The notes below the pieces were generated by a model. The model was not told the origin of the DNA, searched no databases, and saw only the letters and a program-made list of their open reading frames with translations. The translations under genes were made by a program, and so were the position numbers. This document shows positions 54,099 to 62,454 of a stretch of DNA of 64,000 bases, piece by piece. Position 1 is the stretch's first letter. Each line of letters starts with the position of its first letter. Origin of the DNA: Dysgonomonas sp. UBA5412 (lineage in GTDB: Bacteria; Bacteroidota; Bacteroidia; Bacteroidales; Dysgonomonadaceae); assembly GCA_002409595.1 (NCBI GenBank), contig DHNQ01000008.1:7600-71599 (forward strand). Reading direction: 5' to 3'.

Positions 54099-55229
54099 AT
54101 GAAGATCAATATTTCATTACTTATATCGCTTATAATTCTTCTTTGCGGCTGTAACAATCACAAGCCTGCTGACAAGAATAACGCAAAATCTGATGGAGAG
54201 TATAAAGTATACTATGCCAAAGGTTTTACGGTAGATAAGTATGACAAATATACAACGGTATCGGTACGTGACCCTTGGGATACAACACGTCTATTGCAAA
54301 CATATATACTTGTGGATAAGGACAAAGATTTACCGACAGATTTGCCTAAAGGTACATTAGTGAGAGTTCCTCTAACATCGGTTGCAACTTATTCCACAAT
54401 TCACTGTTCGACGTTAAACGAACTGAATGCAATAAATATTATCAAAGGAGTCTGCGAACCTCAATACATAAAGTTGCCTAATATACAAGAGGGCATCCGG
54501 AATGGTTCTATCATCGACTTGGGCATGGCAAGCAAACCTGACACCGAAAAGCTGATTATGCTTAGTCCCGAAGCCATATTTGCTACACCTATACAAGGAT
54601 GGACATACGGTAGTATAGAAAAAACGGGAATTTCTATTTTGGAAACGCCCGACTATACAGAGTCTCATCCCTTAGGTCGTGCAGAATGGATTCGTTTCTA
54701 CTCACTTTTTATCGGGAAGGAGCAACTGGCTGACTCTTTGTTTGCAATAACAAGAAAGAGCTACAATGACATTAAGGATGCAGTAGCTAAAACGGACTCT
54801 CGTCCATCCGTACTTACTGATATTCGTTATCAGGGAAAATGGAATATGCCCGGAGGAAAAAGTTTTATGGCAAATATGCTGTCTGATGCCGGAGCATCAT
54901 ACCCTTGGGCTGATGATAATTCTACAACTTATATGCCTTTGTCGTTCGAATCGGTATTAGATAAAGCCGGAGAAGCTGATTTCTGGTTGATCAAATATAA
55001 TTGGCCTAAAGACATGGTATATAAAAGTTTGGAAAAAGAATATAAGCCTTATGCTTACTTCAAATCTTTTAAAGAAAAAAATATATTTGGATGCAATACA
55101 GCATATTCCAGCTATTATGAGGATCTACCTATTCATCCCGATTATATATTAAAAGACTTGGCATATATATTCCACCCTGAACTATTTCCTAATTATTCGC
55201 CTAAATATTATACAAGAATCAGTGAATAA
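54099..55229 (+). CDS. btuF: Cobalamin ABC-transporter substrate-binding lipoprotein, BtuF-like
   Basis: Periplasmic binding protein (Peripla_BP_2 fold) that passes cobalamin to an ABC permease. The 376 residues have a lipobox (IILLCGCNNH, Cys about 18), VRVPLTSVATYSTIHCSTLNEL, IDLGMASKPDTEKLIMLSPE and the typical long connecting helix. It is last in the riboswitch operon, 9 nt after btuG, followed by a terminator. The BtuCD permease is not here, so it must be supplied from elsewhere. Confidence 0.87.
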   Translation: MKINISLLISLIILLCGCNNHKPADKNNAKSDGEYKVYYAKGFTVDKYDKYTTVSVRDPWDTTRLLQTYILVDKDKDLPTDLPKGTLVRVPLTSVATYSTIHCSTLNELNAINIIKGVCEPQYIKLPNIQEGIRNGSIIDLGMASKPDTEKLIMLSPEAIFATPIQGWTYGSIEKTGISILETPDYTESHPLGRAEWIRFYSLFIGKEQLADSLFAITRKSYNDIKDAVAKTDSRPSVLTDIRYQGKWNMPGGKSFMANMLSDAGASYPWADDNSTTYMPLSFESVLDKAGEADFWLIKYNWPKDMVYKSLEKEYKPYAYFKSFKEKNIFGCNTAYSSYYEDLPIHPDYILKDLAYIFHPELFPNYSPKYYTRISE

Positions 55230-55251
55230 TAAGTAATAAATATCCATAAAT

Positions 55252-55286
55252 AAAAAAGTCCTTAGAAAATTATCTAAGGACTTTTT
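55252..55286. terminator. Bidirectional terminator after the btu operon
   Basis: AAAAAAGTCCTTAGA / TCTAAGGACTTTTT has a 6-nt loop. It also faces the converging hydrolase gene. Confidence 0.9.
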
Positions 55287-55306
55287 ATATTCAAGAGGTT
55301 AGCCTT

Positions 55307-55948
55307 CTAATATATATGTACTATATCAATCGCATCAGAACGCGACATGGCTCCGGGATTAATACCCGGTTCACCCTCAGGAATCGGTAAATTGAACCGA
55401 GCAAAGTACCTTTTCCACCCTTCGGTTATCTCGCCGGTATCGGGAGACTTGAATGTCATTTCATTAAGAAGAAAGACAGGTTGATTACAATTGGCTTTCA
55501 ATAAGATTTCGTACACAAACTCTGAACAATAATACTTATCATTACCCAATATAAATCCATCATCATACGCCTTCCCCATCAGGTTCAATCCAAGCAATAA
55601 TGCATCCGGAATAATAGGTCTATATATTTCTTTCAATCGCCCTACAACCGATTTAGGCACACAATTCTTATCTTTCGGAAAAAGGTATGACTCCAATGGA
55701 GTTTTAGAGACTACGGGATGAATAGCTTCTAAAACATAAATACTATCATTATCATCGACATAAACAATGCCAACATGTGTGAATTGATAATTTTCAAGAC
55801 TATTCGTAACAGCCTTTATTGTATTATCCGTGTTGCCACTACAATCTTCCTGAAAGATCAAATCACCGGATTGAAGTTCAAATTCTTTTATCTGAGCCTG
55901 CATAGAAAAGCCATATAAAAAGAAAATAACTAAAAATAATTCTCTCAT
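55307..55948 (-). CDS. YiiX/NlpC-P60-like secreted cysteine hydrolase
   Basis: Putative cysteine peptidase/amidase of the permuted NlpC/P60 (YiiX/YebB) superfamily. The 213 residues have a signal peptide (MRELFLVIFF to SMQAQ). GDLIFQEDCSG and THVGIVYVDD carry the conserved His, and KYYCSEFVYEIL the conserved Cys. Substrate could be a peptide, lipid or cell-wall link. It is 4 nt downstream of the second TonB receptor and surely co-transcribed with it. Confidence 0.88.
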   Translation of the reverse strand: MRELFLVIFFLYGFSMQAQIKEFELQSGDLIFQEDCSGNTDNTIKAVTNSLENYQFTHVGIVYVDDNDSIYVLEAIHPVVSKTPLESYLFPKDKNCVPKSVVGRLKEIYRPIIPDALLLGLNLMGKAYDDGFILGNDKYYCSEFVYEILLKANCNQPVFLLNEMTFKSPDTGEITEGWKRYFARFNLPIPEGEPGINPGAMSRSDAIDIVHIY

Positions 55949-55952
55949 ACGA

Positions 55953-57983
55953 TTATCTGAAAGTATAACTAATTCCTCCCATCAACCAAAATCCGGCTTG
56001 AGGGATATTACCTCGATCAAAATAATGAGTATCGTACAAATTATTAAAATTAAGGTTGAACACAATATCCTGATACTTATAATTGAGCTTTAGATCTAAT
56101 GTAGAAAAAGCAGGATAATGCTCTATTGTTGACGCCTCCTCAACACCATGATATTTTTGAAATATGCCCATACGTTTTTGAAATCGGAAATACCATCCGG
56201 CTGACAAGCCTTTGTATATTTGATGATTAAACTTTGCAGAGAATTTATCTCTGAGATAGTTAAGTGAATACATAGAGATCATTTCACCCGTATCTCCATC
56301 CTGAAACATTCTGGTATAATCGAGCGAAAGGCTTGCTTGTTCACCCAAAGCAGGCAAAAGATCCTTCAAGCGAAAAGTAACACCTGCTTCAATACCTTTA
56401 GTATCTATTTTACTCATATTCCACGAAGTATAAGCTTTATCTTCGGGCTTCTCTTTTATCCAATCTATAATATCCCGTCCCCATTGCATAAAGCCAGTAA
56501 GATAGGCACTAAAGAAAGTCGTTCTGTACTTTAATCCTAATTCTAAAGATTCCGATTTTTCAGGTTTTAAGTCATTTCGTCCCACATGGGTCGGAGCCTT
56601 ATAATACAGGTCTGTAAATGTAGGCATACGAGTCGATTTGCTCCAAGAAGAAGATATATTAAAATTATTTGACGGACGATAAGTTGCACTCACTGATGGA
56701 TAAAACCTATACTTACCATCTTCCAGAGTATTATGGTTCATCATCACACCTGCCGACAATACAAACTTCTCTATGCTATAAGTATGCTCCAACGATACGC
56801 TGGCATTCGTACGATCATCATATTTTGTGTATTTTCGATGAGGCTCTACCATTGGCAAGCCCAAATTAGAACTCATTATATCTTCACGTCGCAATTCTCC
56901 TCCCAAATTTGTGTTCCCCAATTTAGAATGATAAGAAAATATAAGATTAGCTCCGTAAGTATCATTCCGATGATAGTTTCGCCCAAAAGTATCGTCTTTT
57001 ATCAGATCAAACTGGTCGTGATGTCTATTCCAATAAATAATTGGTATTACTTTAAGTTGCGAGCCAAATTCTCCCTTCACCGACCCCATATATGAGCTTG
57101 TACGTTCATACTGATTGGGATATGCAGCGGAATAGAAAGTATTTGCACCGTATTTTTTGTCATTATAGCCCAATTGGAAATCTATCTTAGATTCGTTCTT
57201 CAGGCGTAAACGTGTTTGCCACAACACATTATATATATCATAATCGCTATTAGCGATATATCCGGCAGAAGAATTAGACCCTACCGAAAGGCTATTTACT
57301 GCAATACCTGTCTGGGCAACACCACGCACTTCAATGCCACGAAGCTTGTGCATACCTGCTTCAACATTAGCATATGCCTTATAGTCTGTACTTTTCTTTG
57401 TAATAATATTGATTCCTCCCGAAAATGCACTCGAACCATAGATTAAAGCAGAAGGACCGCTCATTATCTCGATGCGCTCTATATCGGAAAGATTGATTGG
57501 AATATCTAAACTATAATGTCCTGTGTGAGGATTAGAAAGATTGACTCCGTTGAGGAGTATTGCGTTTTGGTCGAACGACCCTCCGCGAATAGAAATATCT
57601 GCCTGTACACCATGTCCACCTCTTTGGACAACATCTATGTTGGCGGCATAGACTAACAAATCTTGAATACTCTGAACGGGCGCCTGCTCAATCTGTTCTT
57701 TTGTTATAACTGTAACCAATTTGGCAACTTGATTAATCGGGGTCTCTACACGCGAGGCGGTCACCATAACCTCTTCCAGCTCCTTCTCCAGTACCTTTTG
57801 TTGTTGTTCGCCACCATCTGCCGTTTGCGCACTTACTGCAGATACACTAAGAAAAGCAATTGCACAACCTCTTACTACACCAATGTTTACAACCTTGTGC
57901 ATACTATTAAATGCACTATAGGCTTTTCGGGCAAACCGCTTGAAACGATAAGCTCTTTGTTCTTGAAAATGTTTTTGATTCAT
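55953..57983 (-). CDS. TonB-dependent receptor with a long basic signal region
   Basis: Outer-membrane transporter; the ligand is not deducible. From the ATG at 57983 (placed by a -7 element at 58021-58028) it has 676 residues. The N-terminus is unusually long: a basic stretch RFKRFARKAYSAFNSMHKVV before the hydrophobic core and the SAQ cleavage site near residue 53. Then come ELEEVMVTASRVETPINQVA (TonB box region), the plug (VQADISIRGGSFDQNAILLN) and a barrel ending TFR. It is BtuB/FepA-like by plug sequence but lacks a riboswitch. An NlpC/P60-like gene follows by 4 nt. Confidence 0.92.
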   Translation of the reverse strand: MNQKHFQEQRAYRFKRFARKAYSAFNSMHKVVNIGVVRGCAIAFLSVSAVSAQTADGGEQQQKVLEKELEEVMVTASRVETPINQVAKLVTVITKEQIEQAPVQSIQDLLVYAANIDVVQRGGHGVQADISIRGGSFDQNAILLNGVNLSNPHTGHYSLDIPINLSDIERIEIMSGPSALIYGSSAFSGGINIITKKSTDYKAYANVEAGMHKLRGIEVRGVAQTGIAVNSLSVGSNSSAGYIANSDYDIYNVLWQTRLRLKNESKIDFQLGYNDKKYGANTFYSAAYPNQYERTSSYMGSVKGEFGSQLKVIPIIYWNRHHDQFDLIKDDTFGRNYHRNDTYGANLIFSYHSKLGNTNLGGELRREDIMSSNLGLPMVEPHRKYTKYDDRTNASVSLEHTYSIEKFVLSAGVMMNHNTLEDGKYRFYPSVSATYRPSNNFNISSSWSKSTRMPTFTDLYYKAPTHVGRNDLKPEKSESLELGLKYRTTFFSAYLTGFMQWGRDIIDWIKEKPEDKAYTSWNMSKIDTKGIEAGVTFRLKDLLPALGEQASLSLDYTRMFQDGDTGEMISMYSLNYLRDKFSAKFNHQIYKGLSAGWYFRFQKRMGIFQKYHGVEEASTIEHYPAFSTLDLKLNYKYQDIVFNLNFNNLYDTHYFDRGNIPQAGFWLMGGISYTFR

Positions 57984-58020
57984 TTTTCTTGAATTTGTTA
58001 ATAAAATAAAATTGTCGGGA

Positions 58021-58028
58021 CAAAAGTA
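58021..58028 (-). promoter_or_regulatory. -7 promoter element of the second TonB receptor operon
   Basis: TACTTTTG on the minus strand is an exact match, about 34 nt before the ATG at 57983 after allowing for the initiation offset. Confidence 0.55.
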
Positions 58029-58063
58029 ATTATTATTTACAAGTTGGACTAACAATCAAATAT

Positions 58064-58107
58064 AAAAAGTAGCCCGTAAAACAATTGTCTTACGGGCTGC
58101 TTTTTAT
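58064..58107 (-). terminator. Terminator of the 58119 lipoprotein gene
   Basis: AAAAAGtAGCCCGTAA / TTACGGGCTgCTTTTT is a long stem with one mismatch. On the minus strand T bases follow. Confidence 0.85.
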
Positions 58108-58118
58108 ATTATTGATCA

Positions 58119-58751
58119 TTACTTTTTATTGATTCGGCTCTCTAAAAACTTATCACGAGTAATTAAACAAATTGGAATATAAGTAGAATCTTTATTTCCG
58201 GCTTTATCCATACAAGCCACAAGAAGTTTATAATCTTCGCTTATTCTAATCAGCGTATCTCGTCTGTTTTCACCATAGGCAATCCCTTCTCTCCGCAAAG
58301 TATCAGGCAATTGAATAAGTCTATTGCGGAATACATAAACATCTTTTTTATTGAATATGGATTCTCCCAATTTCACTATATTAAGAATAGAGTCGAGAGG
58401 ATCTGCTTTATTCGGATTAATATCTTTATAAGTGAGAGTATCTCCAACTTTAAATGTAGATAAACCGCCCTCATCTACAAAACGAGCCGAAATATACATC
58501 CATTTGCCAATAATTACAGTATCTATCCTATTACTAGGATCAATTTTACTTCTGGATATGCTATCATTGAATTTCAAAGTCTTACGTTTGTTTGTAATCA
58601 GATCAAAATACATTATTGTATCATTGAGATTTATACTGATCTCAGACATTACCGGTTTTTCATTCTCACTATTCTCTTCTTTAGCACACGAAGAGAAGTA
58701 AATGGAAAAGAAACTCATCAGTGCGAAAATGAATATACAAAAAGTTCTCAT
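58119..58751 (-). CDS. Lipoprotein of unknown function
   Basis: The 210-residue product has a lipobox (IYFSSCAKE, Cys about 22). The mature part is rich in Asp/Ile/Lys and has a repeated two-part beta pattern with NDTIMYFDLITNKRKTLKF, then SDVIGKW-type strands and the C-terminal CMDKAGNKDSTYIPICLIT. It has no recognised family. It stands alone, with a terminator on its 3' side. Confidence 0.75.
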   Translation of the reverse strand: MRTFCIFIFALMSFFSIYFSSCAKEENSENEKPVMSEISINLNDTIMYFDLITNKRKTLKFNDSISRSKIDPSNRIDTVIIGKWMYISARFVDEGGLSTFKVGDTLTYKDINPNKADPLDSILNIVKLGESIFNKKDVYVFRNRLIQLPDTLRREGIAYGENRRDTLIRISEDYKLLVACMDKAGNKDSTYIPICLITRDKFLESRINKK

Positions 58752-58932
58752 TATTCAGAGAGTTAAAAAATTAAAGCACACTACTAATCAATTGTTCGCA
58801 AACTCATTGATTGAGTATATATTTCTAAATTATTTATCAGCTACGAAAATAATAAAAAAAGGACAGCATTCCTCAAATATTTCTTAATCGTCTACTTTTT
58901 TAGAAAAAAGTATTTTTTTTGAATAAAAAAGC

Positions 58933-58940
58933 TATCTTTG
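58933..58940 (+). promoter_or_regulatory. -7 promoter element of mgtE
   Basis: TATCTTTG is an exact match. If initiation is about 4 nt downstream, the transcript starts with the stem described at 58945-59007. Confidence 0.6.
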
Positions 58941-58944
58941 CCCC

Positions 58945-59007
58945 GCGTTTCGCGAATGGGTGCAAGACGTTGATGATAACATCTGCTCCTATTCTTTATG
59001 AAAACGC
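58945..59007 (+). ncRNA. Candidate structured leader RNA upstream of mgtE
   Basis: The leader can fold as nested stems: GCGTTT with AAACGC (58945-58950 / 59002-59007), GAATGGGTGCA with TGCTCCTATTC (58954-58964 / 58984-58994, one wobble and one mismatch) and GATG with CATC (58972-58975 / 58980-58983). It lies between a -7 element and a magnesium transporter gene. It does not match the M-box or mgtA leaders as I know them. Hand-drawn; no energy computed. Confidence 0.4.
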
Positions 59008-59079
59008 TAGTTCATCCCAAAAACTCTTTTTACTATAAAGTTGTTTTTGTATTGTCACACCTAATAAAATATCTTATGG

Positions 59080-60471
59080 ATGAAGGAGACTATAGTACAA
59101 CTAACAGAACAAACAAGATCTCTAATTGATGTCGGCAATATCGCCGGACTAAAAGTATTTCTTGACGAATTAAACATTTCAGATGTCGAAGATCTTATCG
59201 ACGAATTACCTGAATACGCCCCGCTCTTTATTGATACGCTCAGTATAAACAGAGCTATAAACGTATTCCGTATATTAGATGCTCCTACTCAGGAGCGTAT
59301 AATAGATAAGCTATCGGTTAAGAAAATATCTGAAATAGTTAACGGACTTCCTCCTGATGACCGTACGTCATTCTTTGGCGAACTTAAAGATCAGGAGTTT
59401 CAACATCGGCTAATATCTTTACTCCCACCTGCGGAAAGGAAAGAAGTATTTACTCTCTTATCTTATCCTGAGGATAGTATAGGACGTCTGATGACACCCG
59501 ATTTTTTAGCCATATCGAAAGATTATTCTGTAGAAGAAGCTTTAGAGTATATACGGCAAAATGGAAAAAATACGGAGACAATAGATGTTATATACATTCT
59601 AGATGATAAGGGTGTATTGATAGATGACCTCCGTATAAAGGAATTGCTAATCAGTGATCCTCAGACTTCTATCAGCGACTTGATGGATGGACGACTTATT
59701 TATCTTAGTGCGCAGGATCCTGTTGAAGAAGGAATTAAGATTTTCAAAATGAATAATCGGGTTGCCCTTCCTGTAATAGATTCAAAAGGAGTATTATTGG
59801 GTATTGTAACAATAGATGACATTTTGTGGGCTGCTGACGAAGAATATTCTGAAGATATGCAACGAATGGGGGGTACTTCTGCTTTGGACGAACCTTATCT
59901 GGATCTACCTATACACAAATTAATATGGAAACGTGCCGGATGGCTGATCATATTATTTGTAGGAGAGTTACTGACTGCCTCAGTTATGCAATATTACGAA
60001 GAGCAGTTGGCACAAATGATTGTTTTAGCAATGTTTCTACCACTGATGATATCCAGCGGAGGTAACAGTGGCTCGCAAGCATCTACATTAGTCATACAAG
60101 CAATGGCTACCGGAGAGGTTAAATTAAAAGATTGGTGGATTGTTTTCCGTCGCGAAATAATATCCGGTTTCAGCCTTGGTATTATACTTGGAGCCATCGG
60201 ATTTTTACGCATCACAATATGGCATCTCATATTTCCAGATCTCTATGGAGAGCATTGGGTCTTGGTTGGCATGACAGTCTCGTTTGCCCTTATCGGAATT
60301 GTTTTATGGGGTTCTTTAATAGGTTCTATGCTTCCGTTTATACTAAGAAAATTCGGAGCCGATCCGGCAACATCATCAGCTCCTTTTGTTGCAACAATTG
60401 TAGATGTTACCGGACTAATGATATATCTTACTATTGCCAGTTGGATATTCGGACCGTTGCTAAATAGCTAA
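59080..60471 (+). CDS. mgtE: Magnesium transporter MgtE
   Basis: Inner-membrane Mg2+ channel gated by cytoplasmic magnesium. The 463 residues have the N-terminal alpha-solenoid domain (about 1-135), two CBS domains (about 140-255; LMTPDFLAISKDYSVEEALE, VALPVIDSKGVLLGIVTIDD) and a five-helix membrane domain (about 280-463). That domain holds the family signature MFLPLMISSGGNSGSQASTL and the pore Asp near VDVTGLMIYL. The CBS pair is intact, so normal gating is expected. Confidence 0.96.
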   Translation: MKETIVQLTEQTRSLIDVGNIAGLKVFLDELNISDVEDLIDELPEYAPLFIDTLSINRAINVFRILDAPTQERIIDKLSVKKISEIVNGLPPDDRTSFFGELKDQEFQHRLISLLPPAERKEVFTLLSYPEDSIGRLMTPDFLAISKDYSVEEALEYIRQNGKNTETIDVIYILDDKGVLIDDLRIKELLISDPQTSISDLMDGRLIYLSAQDPVEEGIKIFKMNNRVALPVIDSKGVLLGIVTIDDILWAADEEYSEDMQRMGGTSALDEPYLDLPIHKLIWKRAGWLIILFVGELLTASVMQYYEEQLAQMIVLAMFLPLMISSGGNSGSQASTLVIQAMATGEVKLKDWWIVFRREIISGFSLGIILGAIGFLRITIWHLIFPDLYGEHWVLVGMTVSFALIGIVLWGSLIGSMLPFILRKFGADPATSSAPFVATIVDVTGLMIYLTIASWIFGPLLNS

Positions 60472-60500
60472 TAAAGAAATCAATCGTACAATATTATATT

Positions 60501-60537
60501 AATCAGTAGTATCTAATTATGATACTACTGATTTTTT
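60501..60537. terminator. Terminator between mgtE and the FAD oxidoreductase gene
   Basis: AATCAGTAGTATC / GATACTACTGATT is a 13-bp stem (60501-60513, 60521-60533) with a T run for mgtE. The stop codon of the converging gene lies inside the stem. Confidence 0.85.
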
Positions 60538-62093
60538 ATTTGCATTTTCTGAGCTAGGGCCTCAGCGCTACGTTCACCATCCATTGCTGCAGATACGATT
60601 CCACCTGCATATCCTGCACCTTCGCCACAAGGATACAAGCCCTCAATTTCGATATGCTGCATAGATTCCCTATCTCGTATAATACGAACGGGTGAAGATG
60701 TACGACTCTCTACTCCGAGCAGAATTGCATCGTTAGTAAGATATCCTTTATAACTTTTACCTATTTTGACAAATGCCTCTTGCAAACGGGTAGCTACAAA
60801 TTGAGGCATCCATTGGTGCATAGGTGAGGAAACTACACCGGGAGAGTATGATGTACGAGGCAAAGATGTACTGAGTTTTCCATTTACGAAATCATATAAT
60901 CTTTGTGCGGGGGCAACCTGAGTTTTACCACCATGTAGCCATGCTAGTTCTTCCAAGTCTTCTACAAACTTTAGCAAAGCTAATTCTTCATATTTACTAT
61001 ATTCAGGAAAGTCCTCAGGATGAATTTCTACTACAACACCGGAGTTAGACCAACGCGAACCTCTATTGGATGGAGACATGCCGTTTACAACAACTTGTTT
61101 TGGTCCACTGGCTGAGGGTACAATTGTACCTCCGGGACACATACAAAAAGAATATACTCCGCGACCTCCGGCTTGTACAACAAAGCTATATTCTGCAGCT
61201 GGAAGATATTCACCTCGACCTTCCTGACAATGATATTGTATCTGATCTATCAGATGGGAAGAATGTTCGACCCGAAAACCAACAGCAAGACCTTTTGCTT
61301 CTATCTTTATCTTCTGATCATGCAACATATAATATACGTCTCGTGCAGAATGTCCTGTCGCAAGAATTACCGGGCCATAAAAAGTTTTTCCATTGTGGGT
61401 TTCTATGCCTTTTACAATCTGATTTTCGAGAAGTAACTTATCCATTCGGGTCTGAAAATGAACTTCTCCTCCCGAAAGAATAATCTGTACCCTCATCTTT
61501 TCTATTATTCCGGGCAATTTATCTGTTCCTATATGTGGGTGTGCATCGACTAAAATAGAGGCATCTGCTCCATGTTGACAAAAGACATTAAGAATCTTTT
61601 CTATATTTCCCCGTTTCTTGCTCCGCGTATAGAGTTTACCGTCAGAGTATGCTCCTGCACCTCCCTCTCCGAAACAATAATTGGACTCGGGGTTTACAAG
61701 ATGCTCTCTATTCATAAGGGCTGTGTCGCGCTTACGATCTCTCACGTTTTTACCTCGTTCTATAACAATAGGTCTTACTCCTAATTCTATCAATCGTAGA
61801 GCGGCAAACAGACCAGCCGGACCTGCTCCAACAACAATAGCCTCAGGAGCATCTTTTACATTGGGATAGTAGGTAGTAGTAAATTCCGGATCAGATTCTA
61901 TTTCATCGACATAAGCTCTTACTCTTAAGTTAACAAATATATTGCGTTGGCGAGCATCGATAGAACGTCGGAGGATACGTATAGAATTTATATTTTTGAC
62001 CGGTATACCTGAATGACCAGAGAATATATTCTTGATTTTTTCTATATCTGACGCCTGCTCTGGCGTAATGCGTAAGTCTAAATCTTTTTGCAT
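60525..62093 (-). CDS. FAD-dependent oxidoreductase (COG2509-type)
   Basis: Flavoprotein of unknown substrate. From the ATG at 62093 (MQKDLDLRITPEQASDIE) it has 522 residues. The N-terminal ferredoxin-like region (about 1-90) has KIKNIFSGHSGIPVKNINSI, then the FAD-binding motif VVGAGPAGLFAALRLIELG (about 95-113) and RKRDTALMNRE. FGEGGAGAYSDGKLYTRSKK, ATGHSARDVYYML and PCGEGAGYAGGIVSAAMDGE follow. The longer frame crosses the -7 element at 62117-62124. COG2509 proteins have no firmly known reaction. Confidence 0.92.
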   Translation of the reverse strand: MQKDLDLRITPEQASDIEKIKNIFSGHSGIPVKNINSIRILRRSIDARQRNIFVNLRVRAYVDEIESDPEFTTTYYPNVKDAPEAIVVGAGPAGLFAALRLIELGVRPIVIERGKNVRDRKRDTALMNREHLVNPESNYCFGEGGAGAYSDGKLYTRSKKRGNIEKILNVFCQHGADASILVDAHPHIGTDKLPGIIEKMRVQIILSGGEVHFQTRMDKLLLENQIVKGIETHNGKTFYGPVILATGHSARDVYYMLHDQKIKIEAKGLAVGFRVEHSSHLIDQIQYHCQEGRGEYLPAAEYSFVVQAGGRGVYSFCMCPGGTIVPSASGPKQVVVNGMSPSNRGSRWSNSGVVVEIHPEDFPEYSKYEELALLKFVEDLEELAWLHGGKTQVAPAQRLYDFVNGKLSTSLPRTSYSPGVVSSPMHQWMPQFVATRLQEAFVKIGKSYKGYLTNDAILLGVESRTSSPVRIIRDRESMQHIEIEGLYPCGEGAGYAGGIVSAAMDGERSAEALAQKMQIKNQ

Positions 62094-62116
62094 GAATATT
62101 TTTTTATTTTCAGGTA

Positions 62117-62124
62117 CAAAAGTA
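62117..62124 (-). promoter_or_regulatory. -7 promoter element of the oxidoreductase gene
   Basis: TACTTTTG on the minus strand is an exact match. It supports the ATG at 62093 (leader of about 20 nt). Confidence 0.6.
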
Positions 62125-62311
62125 CGACATAAAAGTAAATTATTAAAATTTAATACCATTTCGCTGTTAGTCAGCAAATAAGGTTCTTTTTTGCCTTATC
62201 TTTCTGAATGGTAAAAAGTCAAAGAATGTACTTTGAAGCAGCACTTCCGTTACCAATTCGTTACCTATTTTTGGGTAATGAATTTCGCAGTCAAAGGTAG
62301 CAAAACAACTT

Positions 62312-62369
62312 GGTTTTCAAGCACTGAAGGCAAAGAAATACGAGAATCGGTAATCAAATTTTGAAAACC
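62312..62369. repeat. Inverted repeat at the element boundary
   Basis: GGTTTTCAA (62312-62320) and TTGAAAACC (62361-62369) are a perfect 9-bp inverted pair 40 nt apart in the gap before the integrase. Another pair, TCAAAG/CTTTGA, is at 62219-62236. They could be recombinase arm sites. The gap 62125-62454 holds no gene. Confidence 0.4.
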
Positions 62370-62412
62370 GTTTTTCATCCATAAACCTGCTCCGTTCTTC
62401 ATAGATACTTAC

Positions 62413-62453
62413 AGCTCATTAAGATGTAATTTAAGATGACTAAAAAATGAGCT
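62413..62453 (+). repeat. 8-bp inverted repeat immediately before the integrase start
   Basis: AGCTCATT (62413-62420) pairs with AATGAGCT (62446-62453), one base before the ATG at 62455. It may mask the start in mRNA or bind the recombinase. Confidence 0.4.
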
Positions 62454-62454
62454 T

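Noticed and set aside
55953..58107. A third cobalamin riboswitch for the second TonB receptor
   Set aside because: The short leader between the -7 element at 58021 and the ATG at 57983 has none of the aptamer blocks. The hairpin at 58064-58107 is a terminator.
58702..58887. Open frame of 61 codons upstream of mgtE
   Set aside because: It starts inside the signal region of the lipoprotein gene on the other strand, lacks a domain and stops before the mgtE promoter.
61070..61483. Open frame of 137 codons opposite the FAD oxidoreductase
   Set aside because: It lies fully inside conserved motifs of the oxidoreductase on the other strand and shows no domain.
62094..62454. tRNA gene as attachment site of the element
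   Set aside because: No cloverleaf-like sequence or CCA end was found in the gap.
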